Positions 1 to 10,206 of a stretch of 64,000 nucleotides of DNA are shown in pieces. The translations under genes and the position numbers were made by a program. The notes beneath the pieces are model-generated. The model had not been told where the DNA came from, did not search any database, and saw only the letters and a list, made by a program, of their open reading frames with translations. The stretch is from Lachnospiraceae bacterium (GTDB taxonomy: Bacteria > Bacillota > Clostridia > Lachnospirales > Lachnospiraceae), in the NCBI GenBank assembly GCA_016291405.1, contig JAEEXG010000001.1, positions 1-64,000 on the forward strand, in the 5' to 3' direction. Positions within the stretch are counted from its first letter, which is position 1. The number at the start of each line of letters is the position of its first letter.

Positions 1-54
1 AAAGATGATAATTTTAAATCCGTTGCATACTCTATAGAAGGAATGGGTAAATGA
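1..54 (+). CDS. C-terminal end of upstream ORF (...KDDNFKSVAYSIEGMGK*), possibly MreB by synteny
   Basis: Open frame from base 1 to TGA 52-54, overlapping the mreC ATG (ATGA). Identity inferred only from its position before mreC. Confidence 0.5.
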   Translation, partial: KDDNFKSVAYSIEGMGK

Positions 55-950
55 GTCCTGTCATAAAGAAAAAAGGAGAAAAATTTACATTTCAAAGTAA
101 ATATCTCCTTTTTATTTTAACAATATTATGTTGCATATTGCTGGTAGTGACATACACAACAGATATTTTTGATAAGCCTCTTAATTATGCGGTTAATTAT
201 ATTATTGTTCCTTACCAAAAGGGTATTTCCGCAATCGGAAGCAGAATGTCTGCAAAGAAAGATGAGCTTGTAAATATTCGTGATCTTATAGAAGAGAATG
301 CGAATTTAAAACAAAAAATAGCTGATTTGGAAGACGAAAACACCAGATTATTGCAAGATAAGTACGAATTAAACAATTTAAGATCCCTTTTTGAACTGGA
401 CGCTTCTTATGAAGGCTATGAAAAAACCGGTGCAAGAGTTATCTACAAAGAAGCAGGAAACTGGTTCTCTGATTTTATTATAGATAAAGGCCAGAACGAC
501 GGCATTGAGTTAAACATGAACGTTGTTTGCGGTAATGGCCTTGTGGGATATGTGTCTATGGTAGGCCCTGACTGGAGCCGTGTTACAAGCATTATTTCTG
601 ATGGCACAAATGTTTCCGCAATGGTTATTTCTTCATCAGATAACCTTATTGTTTCAGGGTCACTTGATTTAATTAATGACGGTGTAATTTCTTTTTCTCA
701 ATTAATTGATGAAGAATCGGTTGTGGGAATCGGCGATAAAGTTGTTACAAGTAATATTAGCGACAGATATATGCCCGGTATTTTGGTTGGATACATCAGT
801 GAAATCAATCCCGATGCCAACAACTTAACAAAGTCAGGTCTTTTGTTACCTGTAGTTGACTTTGAAAATATCGAAGAAGTTTTGGTTATATTGGATCAAA
901 AGAAAAATATAACCGAAGAAGACCGAGAGAACGCATTAAAGCAAGAATAA
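51..950 (+). CDS. mreC: Rod shape-determining protein MreC
   Basis: N-terminal TM, coiled coil, then GARVIYKEAGNWFSDFIIDKGQNDGIELNMNVVCGNGLVGYV, typical of MreC; followed by mreD. Confidence 0.95.
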   Translation: MSPVIKKKGEKFTFQSKYLLFILTILCCILLVVTYTTDIFDKPLNYAVNYIIVPYQKGISAIGSRMSAKKDELVNIRDLIEENANLKQKIADLEDENTRLLQDKYELNNLRSLFELDASYEGYEKTGARVIYKEAGNWFSDFIIDKGQNDGIELNMNVVCGNGLVGYVSMVGPDWSRVTSIISDGTNVSAMVISSSDNLIVSGSLDLINDGVISFSQLIDEESVVGIGDKVVTSNISDRYMPGILVGYISEINPDANNLTKSGLLLPVVDFENIEEVLVILDQKKNITEEDRENALKQE

Positions 951-953
951 TAT

Positions 954-1472
954 ATGAAAAGATTTATAATAACCTTTCTTTTGCTAATTACATCTTTTGT
1001 GTTGCAGGGAACCTTATTTAAGAGCTTGTCTTTTGGCGGAATATCTCCAAACATGACTCTTATTTTGGTTGTATCCCTGGGTCTTATGCGTGGAAAGAAA
1101 ACGGGTATGATTACCGGTTTCTTTGCAGGCCTTCTTTTCGATGTATTCTTTGGTGAGTATATCGGATTTTATTCTCTTTTGATGATGTATACAGGTTTCT
1201 TTGCGGGAAGCTTTAATAAAGTGTTCTTCCCTGAAGACGTTAAACTTCCCATGAGCATGATTGCTATAAGTGATTTAATTTATGGCTTTTTGTGCTATTG
1301 TTTTTTGTTCCTTTTAAGAGGAAAACTAAACGTAGGTTACTATTTTTTGCACGTTTGCGTGCCTGAATGTGTATATACACTTGTTGTAACAATTATTTTT
1401 TACCCCCTTATCCTGGGTATAAACAATTACCTTGAAAAGGGCGAAAGAAAGCAGGCAAGAAAGTTTGTTTAA
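954..1472 (+). CDS. mreD: Rod shape-determining protein MreD
   Basis: Small polytopic membrane protein directly after mreC. Confidence 0.9.
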   Translation: MKRFIITFLLLITSFVLQGTLFKSLSFGGISPNMTLILVVSLGLMRGKKTGMITGFFAGLLFDVFFGEYIGFYSLLMMYTGFFAGSFNKVFFPEDVKLPMSMIAISDLIYGFLCYCFLFLLRGKLNVGYYFLHVCVPECVYTLVVTIIFYPLILGINNYLEKGERKQARKFV

Positions 1473-4293
1473 TAAGCTTAAAGAGTATTTAATGAGCTTA
1501 ATATCGTCCAGAATCATTTACCTTCTGGTATTTTATTCTGTATTGTTTGGTATTTTAATATACCGTATTTTTGACATGCAGATAATCAGGGGCGAAGACT
1601 ACATCAATAACTTTGAAATGAAGCAAAAGAAGGAAAGGTTTATTGATGCTGCCAGAGGTAATATCTATGATTGCAACGGGGTTTTGCTTGCATATAATAA
1701 ACTGGCTTATTCCGTAACAATAGAAGACGTATATGAATCCGGCAGAAAGAAAAACGAGAATTTAAATAAGACTATATATAAAACCATCAATATTATCGAA
1801 GAAAACGGAGATACCATCGATATTGATTTTGGTATCGATCTTGATGAAGACAATAATTATAAATTCACTCTTTCAGGGGCAAAGCTTTCTCGTTTCAAGG
1901 CAGATATTTACGGCGAAGCATATGTAGACAACATGACTTATGCCCAGGCTTCTTCAACACCTGATGAAATCATCGATTATTTGGCAGGAGAAGATAAGTT
2001 TAATATTGTAGCTATGGACGTTTCAAAAGAAATGACCTTAAAAATGGCTGCAATCAGATATGCAATGAGTTTAAACGCATATCAAAAGTACATTTCCACA
2101 GTTATTTCCACTGATGTTTCCGATGAAACAGTAGCGGTTATATATGAAAACTCAAATGTTTTACGTGGTGTAAATATTTCTGAAGATACTATAAGAGTTT
2201 ATCCTAACGGAAAATATACAGCCCAGATTGTAGGTTATACAGGTAAAATTAACTCAGACGAACTTGCAACCTACTCTTTAAAAGACGATTCCTATTCATT
2301 AAATGATATTATCGGTAAAACCGGTATAGAAAGAAGCATGGAGTCTTGGCTAAGAGGTCAAAAGGGCTCTGAAACAATTTATGTAAATACTACAGGTAAA
2401 GTTATTTCTTCAGAAGATTATGTTGAAGCAACGGCAGGAAATGACGTATATCTTTCCATCGATTCAAAGCTTCAGGAAGCAACTTATAATATTTTGGAGC
2501 AAAAGCTTGCAGGTATACTGTTAAAAAAGATAACCAATTCAAAAGAATATATTCCCAGAGAAAATGCCGATGCATCGGATATTATGATTCCTATTTACGA
2601 TGTTTATTATTCTTTGTTTAATAACCAGGTCATAAACATCGATCACTTAAGCGCAGACGATGCTACAGATACGGAAAAAGAAATCTATGCGGCATTTTTA
2701 AATAAAAAAGCTGATGTAATAGAAAGAATAAAGTCAGAACTTACAGATAAAAAGACGCCTTACAATAAGCTTACAATAGAGTATAAGGTGTATGAAAACC
2801 ATGTGGAAGACCTTCTTTTAAATAATAATATTTTATTATCCGATAAGATTGTGTATTCCGATAAAACATACAAGGCATGGGCGGTTGATGAAACCATCAG
2901 TTTAAGTGATTACATTAATTATGCAATCTCTCAAAACTGGATAGATTCGGATTCTTTGAATCTTGATGAAGCCTATTCTCAGTCAAATGAGATATACGAA
3001 GAAATTGTTAATATAATAGTTGATAAGCTTTCTGTTGATAAAGAATTTGACAGAAAGGTTTATAAGTACATTATCAAAAATGATGCCATTAAAGCAAAAC
3101 AGATATGTAACTGCTTATTGGATCAGGGAATTATTACATTAAGTGAAGAAGAGAAGGCTGCCTGGGACGCAGGAAGAATTTCTCCTTTCCAGTTCATGAT
3201 TACAAGAATAGAAAACCTTGAAATAACTCCTGCACAATTGGCCCTTGAACCATACAGTGCTTCTTTGGTAATTACCAATGTTAATACAGGAAAAGTAATG
3301 GCTTTGGTTTCTTATCCTTCATACGATAACAATTTTCTGGCTAACGGTGCCGATGCAGCTTATCTTAAAAAGATTAATTCGGACCTTTCAAAACCTTTGA
3401 TTAATTATGCCACACAGCAACGTACAGCACCCGGTTCGACATATAAGATGGTGTCTGCAACCGCAGGGCTTTGTGAAGGCGTAATCAATACACATTCTTT
3501 GATAACATGTACCGGTTCTTTCGAAGTAACCACAGATACCCATAAGTGTTGGGTATGGCCCGGTTCTCACGGAGCATTAAATGTATCAGGAGCCATAAAT
3601 AAATCTTGTAACGTTTTCTTTTATAACGTAGGTTACAAGTTAAGTCTTGATGACAGAGGAATGTATAGTTCAGACCTTGGTGTAGAAAAGCTTAATAAAT
3701 ACGCTGACCTTTATGGATTAAGCGAAAAATCCGGTGTGGAAATTGAAGAATACAACCCAATATTGACTGAAGCCTTTTCAGTTCCTTCGGCTATTGGACA
3801 AGGTACCAACTCATTTACTACAGTAGGACTTGCAAGATATGTAACAAGCGTTGCAAACGGCGGAACTGTTTATAATTTGTCTTTACTTGATAAGATTACT
3901 GACAGAGAGGGTAATTTGATTAAGGAATGTACTGCCGAAGTTCGTAATACTATCGAAATGGATGATTCTTACTGGAATGCTATACATGATGGTATGAGAA
4001 GAGTTGTGACAGACATGTCATACTACTCAGAACTTCCCGTAACTGTTGCAGGTAAAACAGGTACTGCACAGCAGTCAAAAACCAGCCCCGACCATGGTTT
4101 GTTTGTATGCTATGCACCTTATGAAAATCCCGAAATTGCCATAGCATCAAGAATATCAAACGGTTATTCATCAAGCTATGTTGCTTTTACGGTAGAAGAT
4201 GTACTAAAGTATTACTTTAATGTTGATAAAGAAGATAATATTGTAACCGGTTCCGCAGAAGCCATCAGTATTTCTGCAGGACACGGAGACTAA
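1432..4293 (+). CDS. Class B penicillin-binding protein 2 (elongasome transpeptidase) with large internal insertion
   Basis: N-terminal TM, dimerisation domain, motifs PGSTYKM (SxxK), KSCN (SxN), AGKTGTAQ (KTG). Called start at 1432 is TTG; an ATG at 1492 (MSLISSRIIYLLV) is more plausible. Confidence 0.93.
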   Translation: MKRAKESRQESLFNKLKEYLMSLISSRIIYLLVFYSVLFGILIYRIFDMQIIRGEDYINNFEMKQKKERFIDAARGNIYDCNGVLLAYNKLAYSVTIEDVYESGRKKNENLNKTIYKTINIIEENGDTIDIDFGIDLDEDNNYKFTLSGAKLSRFKADIYGEAYVDNMTYAQASSTPDEIIDYLAGEDKFNIVAMDVSKEMTLKMAAIRYAMSLNAYQKYISTVISTDVSDETVAVIYENSNVLRGVNISEDTIRVYPNGKYTAQIVGYTGKINSDELATYSLKDDSYSLNDIIGKTGIERSMESWLRGQKGSETIYVNTTGKVISSEDYVEATAGNDVYLSIDSKLQEATYNILEQKLAGILLKKITNSKEYIPRENADASDIMIPIYDVYYSLFNNQVINIDHLSADDATDTEKEIYAAFLNKKADVIERIKSELTDKKTPYNKLTIEYKVYENHVEDLLLNNNILLSDKIVYSDKTYKAWAVDETISLSDYINYAISQNWIDSDSLNLDEAYSQSNEIYEEIVNIIVDKLSVDKEFDRKVYKYIIKNDAIKAKQICNCLLDQGIITLSEEEKAAWDAGRISPFQFMITRIENLEITPAQLALEPYSASLVITNVNTGKVMALVSYPSYDNNFLANGADAAYLKKINSDLSKPLINYATQQRTAPGSTYKMVSATAGLCEGVINTHSLITCTGSFEVTTDTHKCWVWPGSHGALNVSGAINKSCNVFFYNVGYKLSLDDRGMYSSDLGVEKLNKYADLYGLSEKSGVEIEEYNPILTEAFSVPSAIGQGTNSFTTVGLARYVTSVANGGTVYNLSLLDKITDREGNLIKECTAEVRNTIEMDDSYWNAIHDGMRRVVTDMSYYSELPVTVAGKTGTAQQSKTSPDHGLFVCYAPYENPEIAIASRISNGYSSSYVAFTVEDVLKYYFNVDKEDNIVTGSAEAISISAGHGD

Positions 4294-4303
4294 AGGGGAT
4301 TGT

Positions 4304-4996
4304 ATGAGCTCTTTTGTAACTATTAAAAGTTTTTCAAACGGTTTAAAGGTGTTTTTGGATGATACCTGCAGCTTTGAAGAGCTTGAAAGTGAAATAAAAG
4401 ATAAGTTTGAAAAATCACATGACTTTTTTAAAGGCGGTAAAATAGCCATTTCTTTTGAAGGAAGAACTCTTTCCGATATTGAAGAAAGACGTCTTACAAA
4501 AATAATGGAAGAGTCCGCCGATTTAACCATCCTTTATGTAATCGGTAAGGATGATAAGACAAATCAAAGCTTTGCAAAAGCTGTTGAACGACCTGTTTAT
4601 TCAAAAGAAAACGATGTTTTTGACGGAATATATTCAGGCTCCGTTAAACAGTTTGAAAGGCTTGAAACAAAGGGTAACATTGTTGTTTTGGGAGATGTTG
4701 AGCCCGGAGCTACCATAATTACCGACGGTAACATTATCATTCTTGGAGGCCTTTACGGAACTGCTATAATTAACGCTAAAAAAGATACGGACAAACTCTT
4801 TATAGCAGCAAATGACGTAAGTGCTGAGAAAATACAAATCGGAATAAACGAGTATTATTCAAAAGAAAAATCAAAATGGGTTGTAAGGCCTAAAATGGTT
4901 TCTAAAATCGCCTTTTTGTCACAGGGCAAAATTGTACTTGAAAACATCGGTAAGAGTTCATTAAGTCATTTATGCAATAATATAAACAACGAGTGA
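4304..4996 (+). CDS. minC: Septum site-determining protein MinC-like
   Basis: C-terminal beta-helix signature GNIVVLGDVEPGATIITDGNIIILGGLYG; position in mre-PBP2 operon. Confidence 0.88.
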   Translation: MSSFVTIKSFSNGLKVFLDDTCSFEELESEIKDKFEKSHDFFKGGKIAISFEGRTLSDIEERRLTKIMEESADLTILYVIGKDDKTNQSFAKAVERPVYSKENDVFDGIYSGSVKQFERLETKGNIVVLGDVEPGATIITDGNIIILGGLYGTAIINAKKDTDKLFIAANDVSAEKIQIGINEYYSKEKSKWVVRPKMVSKIAFLSQGKIVLENIGKSSLSHLCNNINNE

Positions 4997-5000
4997 GAAA

Positions 5001-6143
5001 ATGTTTAAAAACCTAAAGATTAAGGATTATGATTTTAAGTTAATATTTTTCGTTTTATGTACCAATATTTTAGGTATTCTTATTATCGGAAGTGCGGCCC
5101 CTGAACTTCAGCAAAAGCAGCTTCTTGGATCCATTCTGGGAGTTTTCTTAATGGTGGTTGTTTCGCTTTTCGATTATAAGATTATTCTTAGGTTTTATTG
5201 GCTTTGGTACATTATTATGGTGGGATTGCTCTTGGCGGTAAGAATCGTCGGTCGTTCATCCCATGGTTCTGCAAGATGGTTTAGCATTGCCGGTATCACA
5301 TTTCAGCCTTCGGAAACTGCTAAAATAATATTGATTATTTTTTTTGCACAGTTTATCATGAAATATAAGGATAGAATTAACACAGTGAGATTTGTTGTAA
5401 GTTATATATTACTGTGTGGTGTGCCGTTGGGACTTACTCTTTTGCAACCGGATTTATCAACAAGTATTGTAATTGCTACAGTATTTGTTATTCTATTATT
5501 TATTGCAGGAATAAGTTGGAAATTTATTGTTGGCGCAATTGCTCTATTAGTGCCATCTGTAATCATTCTATTTAGTATGATTCTAAAAGAAGGGCAGAGC
5601 ATAATAGACGATTATCAAAGACAGCGTATTATGGCAAAGATTTATCCCGATAAATATGCCGATGATGCTTATCAGCAATTAAATTCTGAAATTGCCATAG
5701 GTTCCGGCAGGTTATTCGGAAAAGGCCTAAACAACAATCAAATTGATTCTTTAAAAAACGGAAATTATATTATCGAACCTCAGAATGACTTTGTATTTGC
5801 AGTTATTGGTGAAGAGCTTGGTTTCTTAGGTTCCTTACTTGTGATTTTACTTCTTTTTGCTATAGCAATTGAGTGTTTTATGATAGCAAGAAAGATTAAA
5901 GAGATAGACGGAAGAGTTATAGCAATCGGAATGGGCTCACTTGTTGGCATACAAGGATTCTTTAATATAGGTGTAGCCACAAACATTTTGCCTAATACAG
6001 GCCTTCCCCTTCCTTTTGTAAGTTATGGACTGACGTCTTTGGTAAGTTTGTATATAGGCATAGGTTTTGTTTTGAATGTGCGACTGCGAAACAAACCTGT
6101 ACGAGATAAAAAAGAGCTTTCATTTATGGGAAGCAGTATATAA
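5001..6143 (+). CDS. rodA: SEDS peptidoglycan glycosyltransferase RodA
   Basis: SEDS motifs FQPSETAKI, LLQPDLSTSIV, EPQNDFVFAVIGEELGFLG, GLPLPFVSYGLTSL. Confidence 0.95.
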   Translation: MFKNLKIKDYDFKLIFFVLCTNILGILIIGSAAPELQQKQLLGSILGVFLMVVVSLFDYKIILRFYWLWYIIMVGLLLAVRIVGRSSHGSARWFSIAGITFQPSETAKIILIIFFAQFIMKYKDRINTVRFVVSYILLCGVPLGLTLLQPDLSTSIVIATVFVILLFIAGISWKFIVGAIALLVPSVIILFSMILKEGQSIIDDYQRQRIMAKIYPDKYADDAYQQLNSEIAIGSGRLFGKGLNNNQIDSLKNGNYIIEPQNDFVFAVIGEELGFLGSLLVILLLFAIAIECFMIARKIKEIDGRVIAIGMGSLVGIQGFFNIGVATNILPNTGLPLPFVSYGLTSLVSLYIGIGFVLNVRLRNKPVRDKKELSFMGSSI

Positions 6144-6160
6144 AAATTGGAGGAGTTTAG

Positions 6161-6556
6161 ATGAATATCGCATTGATTGCTCATGATGCAAAGAAAAAGC
6201 TTATGCAGAATTTCTGCATAGCATATAGGGGAATTTTGAGCAAAAATGATTTATATGCTACCGGAACAACCGGAAGATTGATTGAAGAGGTTACAAATCT
6301 AAACGTTCACAAATACCTCGCCGGTCATCTTGGCGGCGAACAGCAGATAGGTGCACAGCTTGAACATAACCAGATCGACCTTGTTATTTTCTTAAGAGAT
6401 CCGCTTACACAAAAGACTCACGAGCCTGATGTAAGCAATCTTATGAGATTATGTGATATGCATAACATTCCACTTGCTACGAACCTTGCAAGCGCGGAAT
6501 TATTGATTAAATCATTGGATCGTGGAGATTTAGAGTGGCGTGAAATGTACAAATAA
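6161..6556 (+). CDS. mgsA: Methylglyoxal synthase
   Basis: [15 protein letters not shown]..., [38 protein letters not shown]. Confidence 0.96.
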   Translation: MNIALIAHDAKKKLMQNFCIAYRGILSKNDLYATGTTGRLIEEVTNLNVHKYLAGHLGGEQQIGAQLEHNQIDLVIFLRDPLTQKTHEPDVSNLMRLCDMHNIPLATNLASAELLIKSLDRGDLEWREMYK

Positions 6557-7520
6557 ATTTGTTTTCATTCTAATAATGATTTTAGTGGCATCTTCACTTT
6601 CGGCTTGTTCAAAAGCCGAAATCAGGATGCCATTTTCTAGTTTTCAAATTGAGGAAGAAGGAAATACCGGCCTTGAGTTTTCGAAGAATAATGCTTTGTT
6701 AAACGGATATGCCTTTGATCTGGCTTCTTTTACCGAAGATTATACGGAAAAATATAATCTTGCAAATGCCGGCGCAGGTTTGCTTGTTGATATTAACAAC
6801 AAAAAAGTATTGTTTGCACAAAATGCATTTGAACAGAAGTATCCCGCAAGTATCACTAAGATATTTACTGCATTAATTGCTTTAAAACATTGTGATATCG
6901 ATGAAACTATAGTTTGTACGGATGCTTGCTCAAAGTTACCCGATGATGCCGTTAAATTAGGGTTAAGAACCGGCGATACACTGACTCTTGATCAGGCTCT
7001 TCATTTAGCTTTGATTTCATCTTATAACGATGCTGCAATTGCTATAGCATGTCATGTAAGCGGAACAGAAGAAGAGTTTGCTAAATTAATGAATGAGGAA
7101 GCAAGAAAACTTGGTGCTACCTCTTCAAACTTTACAGATGCCAGCGGACTTGGCGGAGAAAATCACTATACATCCGCATATGATTTATATTTAATATTCA
7201 ATGAATTTGTAAAGTATCCCGAGCTTCTTGAAATTATTCAATCAAACGAGTATTCAACAACCTATCATGATAAAAACGGAACCGATTTAACTGCAACAGG
7301 TAAGTCTACAAACCAGTTTTTCAGAGGTCTTTATTCGCTTCCTGAAAATGTAACCGTTGTAGGCGGCAAAACAGGCACTACATCTGAAGCGGGTTATTGT
7401 CTTTTGCTTTTGGTAAGAGACGCTTATTCAAATCCTTATATAGCTGTGGTACTAGGTTCTGATTCAAGAGATAATTTATATGAAGAAATGACGCAAATGT
7501 TGCGTACAATAATAAATTAA
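6540..7520 (+). CDS. D-alanyl-D-alanine carboxypeptidase (PBP5/S11 family), lipoprotein
   Basis: Lipobox LSAC; SxxK in [28 protein letters not shown]. Confidence 0.93.
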   Translation: MKCTNKFVFILIMILVASSLSACSKAEIRMPFSSFQIEEEGNTGLEFSKNNALLNGYAFDLASFTEDYTEKYNLANAGAGLLVDINNKKVLFAQNAFEQKYPASITKIFTALIALKHCDIDETIVCTDACSKLPDDAVKLGLRTGDTLTLDQALHLALISSYNDAAIAIACHVSGTEEEFAKLMNEEARKLGATSSNFTDASGLGGENHYTSAYDLYLIFNEFVKYPELLEIIQSNEYSTTYHDKNGTDLTATGKSTNQFFRGLYSLPENVTVVGGKTGTTSEAGYCLLLLVRDAYSNPYIAVVLGSDSRDNLYEEMTQMLRTIIN

Positions 7521-7596
7521 TGTTGTATTTTAAGAGGGCATAAACTATAATAATATTATCATCCTTAAAGATGAAAAACAGGACGGAGGGTTTACA

Positions 7597-8016
7597 ATGG
7601 TACAGTTAATTGTTGGCGAAAAGGGCAAGGGTAAAACCAAACACCTGCTAGACAAAGTAAATACCGAAATAAAGAATGTATCGGGTAACATCGTTTATTT
7701 GGACAAGAGCGCAAAGAACATGTATGAGCTCAACAACAAAGTAAGATTAATTGATGTGTCCGATTATTTTATTGAAAATTTCAGTGAATTCCTAGGTTTT
7801 GTATGCGGAATAATTTCGCAGGATCACGATCTTGAACAGATGTATTTAGATAGTTTCTTCCCCATCTCAAAGGCAGAAAAAGATGATATGGATGCCTGCA
7901 TCGATAAACTTGAAAAAGTTGGTGAAAAGTTTGGGGTTGATTTTGTTGTAGCTGTTTCTTTAACAGAATCAGAGTTATCAGATAAGGCAAAGTCAAAAGT
8001 TATTATTTCGTTATAA
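7597..8016 (+). CDS. Small conserved P-loop protein of unknown function
   Basis: Walker A-like GEKGKGKT at N-terminus; 139 aa; good RBS (GGACGGAGGG) before ATG. Confidence 0.7.
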   Translation: MVQLIVGEKGKGKTKHLLDKVNTEIKNVSGNIVYLDKSAKNMYELNNKVRLIDVSDYFIENFSEFLGFVCGIISQDHDLEQMYLDSFFPISKAEKDDMDACIDKLEKVGEKFGVDFVVAVSLTESELSDKAKSKVIISL

Positions 8017-8031
8017 TTTATTTAAAGTATC

Positions 8032-8061
8032 AAGCCCCGGCGGTATGGTCGGGGCTTTTTT
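8032..8061 (+). terminator. Rho-independent terminator
   Basis: AAGCCCCG...CGGGGCTTTTTT. Confidence 0.85.
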
Positions 8062-8073
8062 CTAAGGAGTACA

Positions 8074-9483
8074 ATGGCTACAGGCAAAAACGACAGCAAA
8101 AATGAATATAATAAAGCAGGCGGCATAAAGATAGATCCCGGTATGTTTATTTTTGTTGCCATTTTTATTTACATTATTATCTGTATTGTAATGTCAATGA
8201 AAAGCACTTCCATTAAAGGTTATCAGGTTAAAGTAGGTTCTTTGTCCGAAAACAGAATTTACACCGGAATAGCCATAAGAGAAGAGATTCCTGTGGAATC
8301 TGAATACAGCGGATATATAAATCTTTTAATGCGTGAAGGCGAAAGAGCCGGATTTAACAACCTTTTGTTTTGTATTGATGAAACAGGTAAGCTTGCTGAT
8401 TTGATTGGCAAAGATCCTGCCAGAGACAATTCCCTTTCTGATTCGGAGCTTTTTTCTTTAAGACAGGAGATTCAATTATTCTCTAAGAATTTTGATGATA
8501 CTTCCTTTGCTCAGTCATTAACTTTTGAACAAAAAATCGGAAATGAATTATCTCAGATAGAAAACAGAAGAATTATCGGAGAAGTAAACGAGATATCAGA
8601 AGGTCATTCAAATGATATTATCGATTATGTCAGAGCAAAAGATTCAGGCATAGTCACTTTTTATAAAGATGACTATGAATTAAAGAAAGCAGATGACCTT
8701 ACGGCAGAAGATTTTGACGAAGAAAAGTATACTCGTGAAGAAGTGTTAAATGACGCGCTTGTCGCTTCCGGAGACTTTGTTTATAAATACGTTAAAAACG
8801 AAGTCTGGTCTATTGCCATACTGGTGCCAAATAAAGACGTTGAAGCAATTACAAATAACGATTATGTTGAAGTTAAATTTTCTAAAACCCTTGATTCTTC
8901 CTGGGGTAAAGTTCGTTTGGTAAAAGAACTTGAAAAAGAATCAATTATTGAATTAACCTTTACAAATTCAATGATTACTTTTTGTAAGGACCGTTTTGTA
9001 GATATTGAACTTATGCTTGATGTTGATAAGGGATTAAAGATTCCAAATTCTTCAATAGCTCAAAAAGATTTCTTTGTAGTTGATAAGAAATTCATCACTC
9101 ACGGAGGAAATTCTTCCGATTATACGGTTTTAAGAGAAGAAGATGCAGCCGGATCTGTAAAGGCAGTTTCGGTTAACATAATTAAAGAGGAAGAGGATTA
9201 TTACTTAATTGATTCCATTGCCCTAAAATACGGGGACAAACTTATAATGCCTAATGAAGCGGTATCAACCCTTGACAATAACACCTTGGTACTTGGAAAA
9301 ACCGAAAAAGTAATCGGTGTATTTAACATTAATAAAGGATATGCCGACTTTAACAGAATTGATATAAAGAATTCAAATGATGAGTATTCTATTATTGATG
9401 CCTATTCTGCTTATGGACTAAGAGCCTATGACTATATAGCTCTTGATGCTTCCATAGTCACGGATAAAGATTTTGTATATTAA
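8074..9483 (+). CDS. HlyD family / membrane-fusion-like protein upstream of yggS-sepF
   Basis: Single N-terminal TM, RIYTGIAIREEIPVESEYSGYINLLMREGERAG, barrel-sandwich-like repeats; synteny with yggS and sepF. Confidence 0.7.
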   Translation: MATGKNDSKNEYNKAGGIKIDPGMFIFVAIFIYIIICIVMSMKSTSIKGYQVKVGSLSENRIYTGIAIREEIPVESEYSGYINLLMREGERAGFNNLLFCIDETGKLADLIGKDPARDNSLSDSELFSLRQEIQLFSKNFDDTSFAQSLTFEQKIGNELSQIENRRIIGEVNEISEGHSNDIIDYVRAKDSGIVTFYKDDYELKKADDLTAEDFDEEKYTREEVLNDALVASGDFVYKYVKNEVWSIAILVPNKDVEAITNNDYVEVKFSKTLDSSWGKVRLVKELEKESIIELTFTNSMITFCKDRFVDIELMLDVDKGLKIPNSSIAQKDFFVVDKKFITHGGNSSDYTVLREEDAAGSVKAVSVNIIKEEEDYYLIDSIALKYGDKLIMPNEAVSTLDNNTLVLGKTEKVIGVFNINKGYADFNRIDIKNSNDEYSIIDAYSAYGLRAYDYIALDASIVTDKDFVY

Positions 9484-9496
9484 ACCGGAGATTAAA

Positions 9497-10192
9497 ATGA
9501 TTAAAGAAAATCTTGAAACAGTTAGAGCAAATGTTCATAAGGCAATTGAAAAATCAGGAAGAAATGATTCTGATGTATTATTGATTGCTGTAAGTAAGAC
9601 AAAGCCTGTTGAAGACCTTATGGAAGCTTATGACGCAGGTGTCAGAGATTTTGGAGAAAACAAAGTTCAGGAACTTGTGGATAAATACGAAGTGATGCCT
9701 AAAGATGCTCGCTTTCACATGATTGGTCATTTGCAAAAAAACAAGGTTAAATATTTAATCGGAAAAACTTGCCTTATTCATAGTGTCGACAGCTTTGAAC
9801 TTGCAAAAGTTATTCAAAAAGAATCAGAAAAAAACAATGTAATAACCGATGTCTTGATCGAAGTTAATGTGGCAAAAGAAGATACCAAATTTGGTGTGTT
9901 TAAGGAAGATTTGCTTAACCTTGTAAAAGAAGTTTCTACGCTAAAAAACGTGCGTATAAAGGGGCTTATGACCATTGCTCCATTTGTTGAAAACCCTGAA
10001 GATAACAGGCAGTATTTTAACGAGTTAAAGCGATTGGGCATTGACATAGAAAGTCAAAACATCGATAATGTTTCTATGGGGACTTATTCCATGGGAATGA
10101 CCGGAGACTATGAAGTAGCAATTGAGGAAGGGGCCACAATGGTCCGAGTTGGTACAGGGATTTTTGGAGTAAGAAATTATTCGTTAGTTTAA
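9497..10192 (+). CDS. YggS family PLP-binding homeostasis protein
   Basis: LLIAVSKTKPVEDL, DFGENKVQEL, HMIGHLQKNKVKYL, SMGMTGDYEVAIEEGATMVRVGTGIFG. Confidence 0.95.
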   Translation: MIKENLETVRANVHKAIEKSGRNDSDVLLIAVSKTKPVEDLMEAYDAGVRDFGENKVQELVDKYEVMPKDARFHMIGHLQKNKVKYLIGKTCLIHSVDSFELAKVIQKESEKNNVITDVLIEVNVAKEDTKFGVFKEDLLNLVKEVSTLKNVRIKGLMTIAPFVENPEDNRQYFNELKRLGIDIESQNIDNVSMGTYSMGMTGDYEVAIEEGATMVRVGTGIFGVRNYSLV

Positions 10193-10206
10193 GGAGAGAC
10201 TGCTAA

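Noticed and set aside
4204-4530. 108-aa antisense ORF opposite minC
   Set aside because: No family signal or ribosome site seen; shadows a well-supported + strand gene. The same applies to the other short antisense ORFs in the track.
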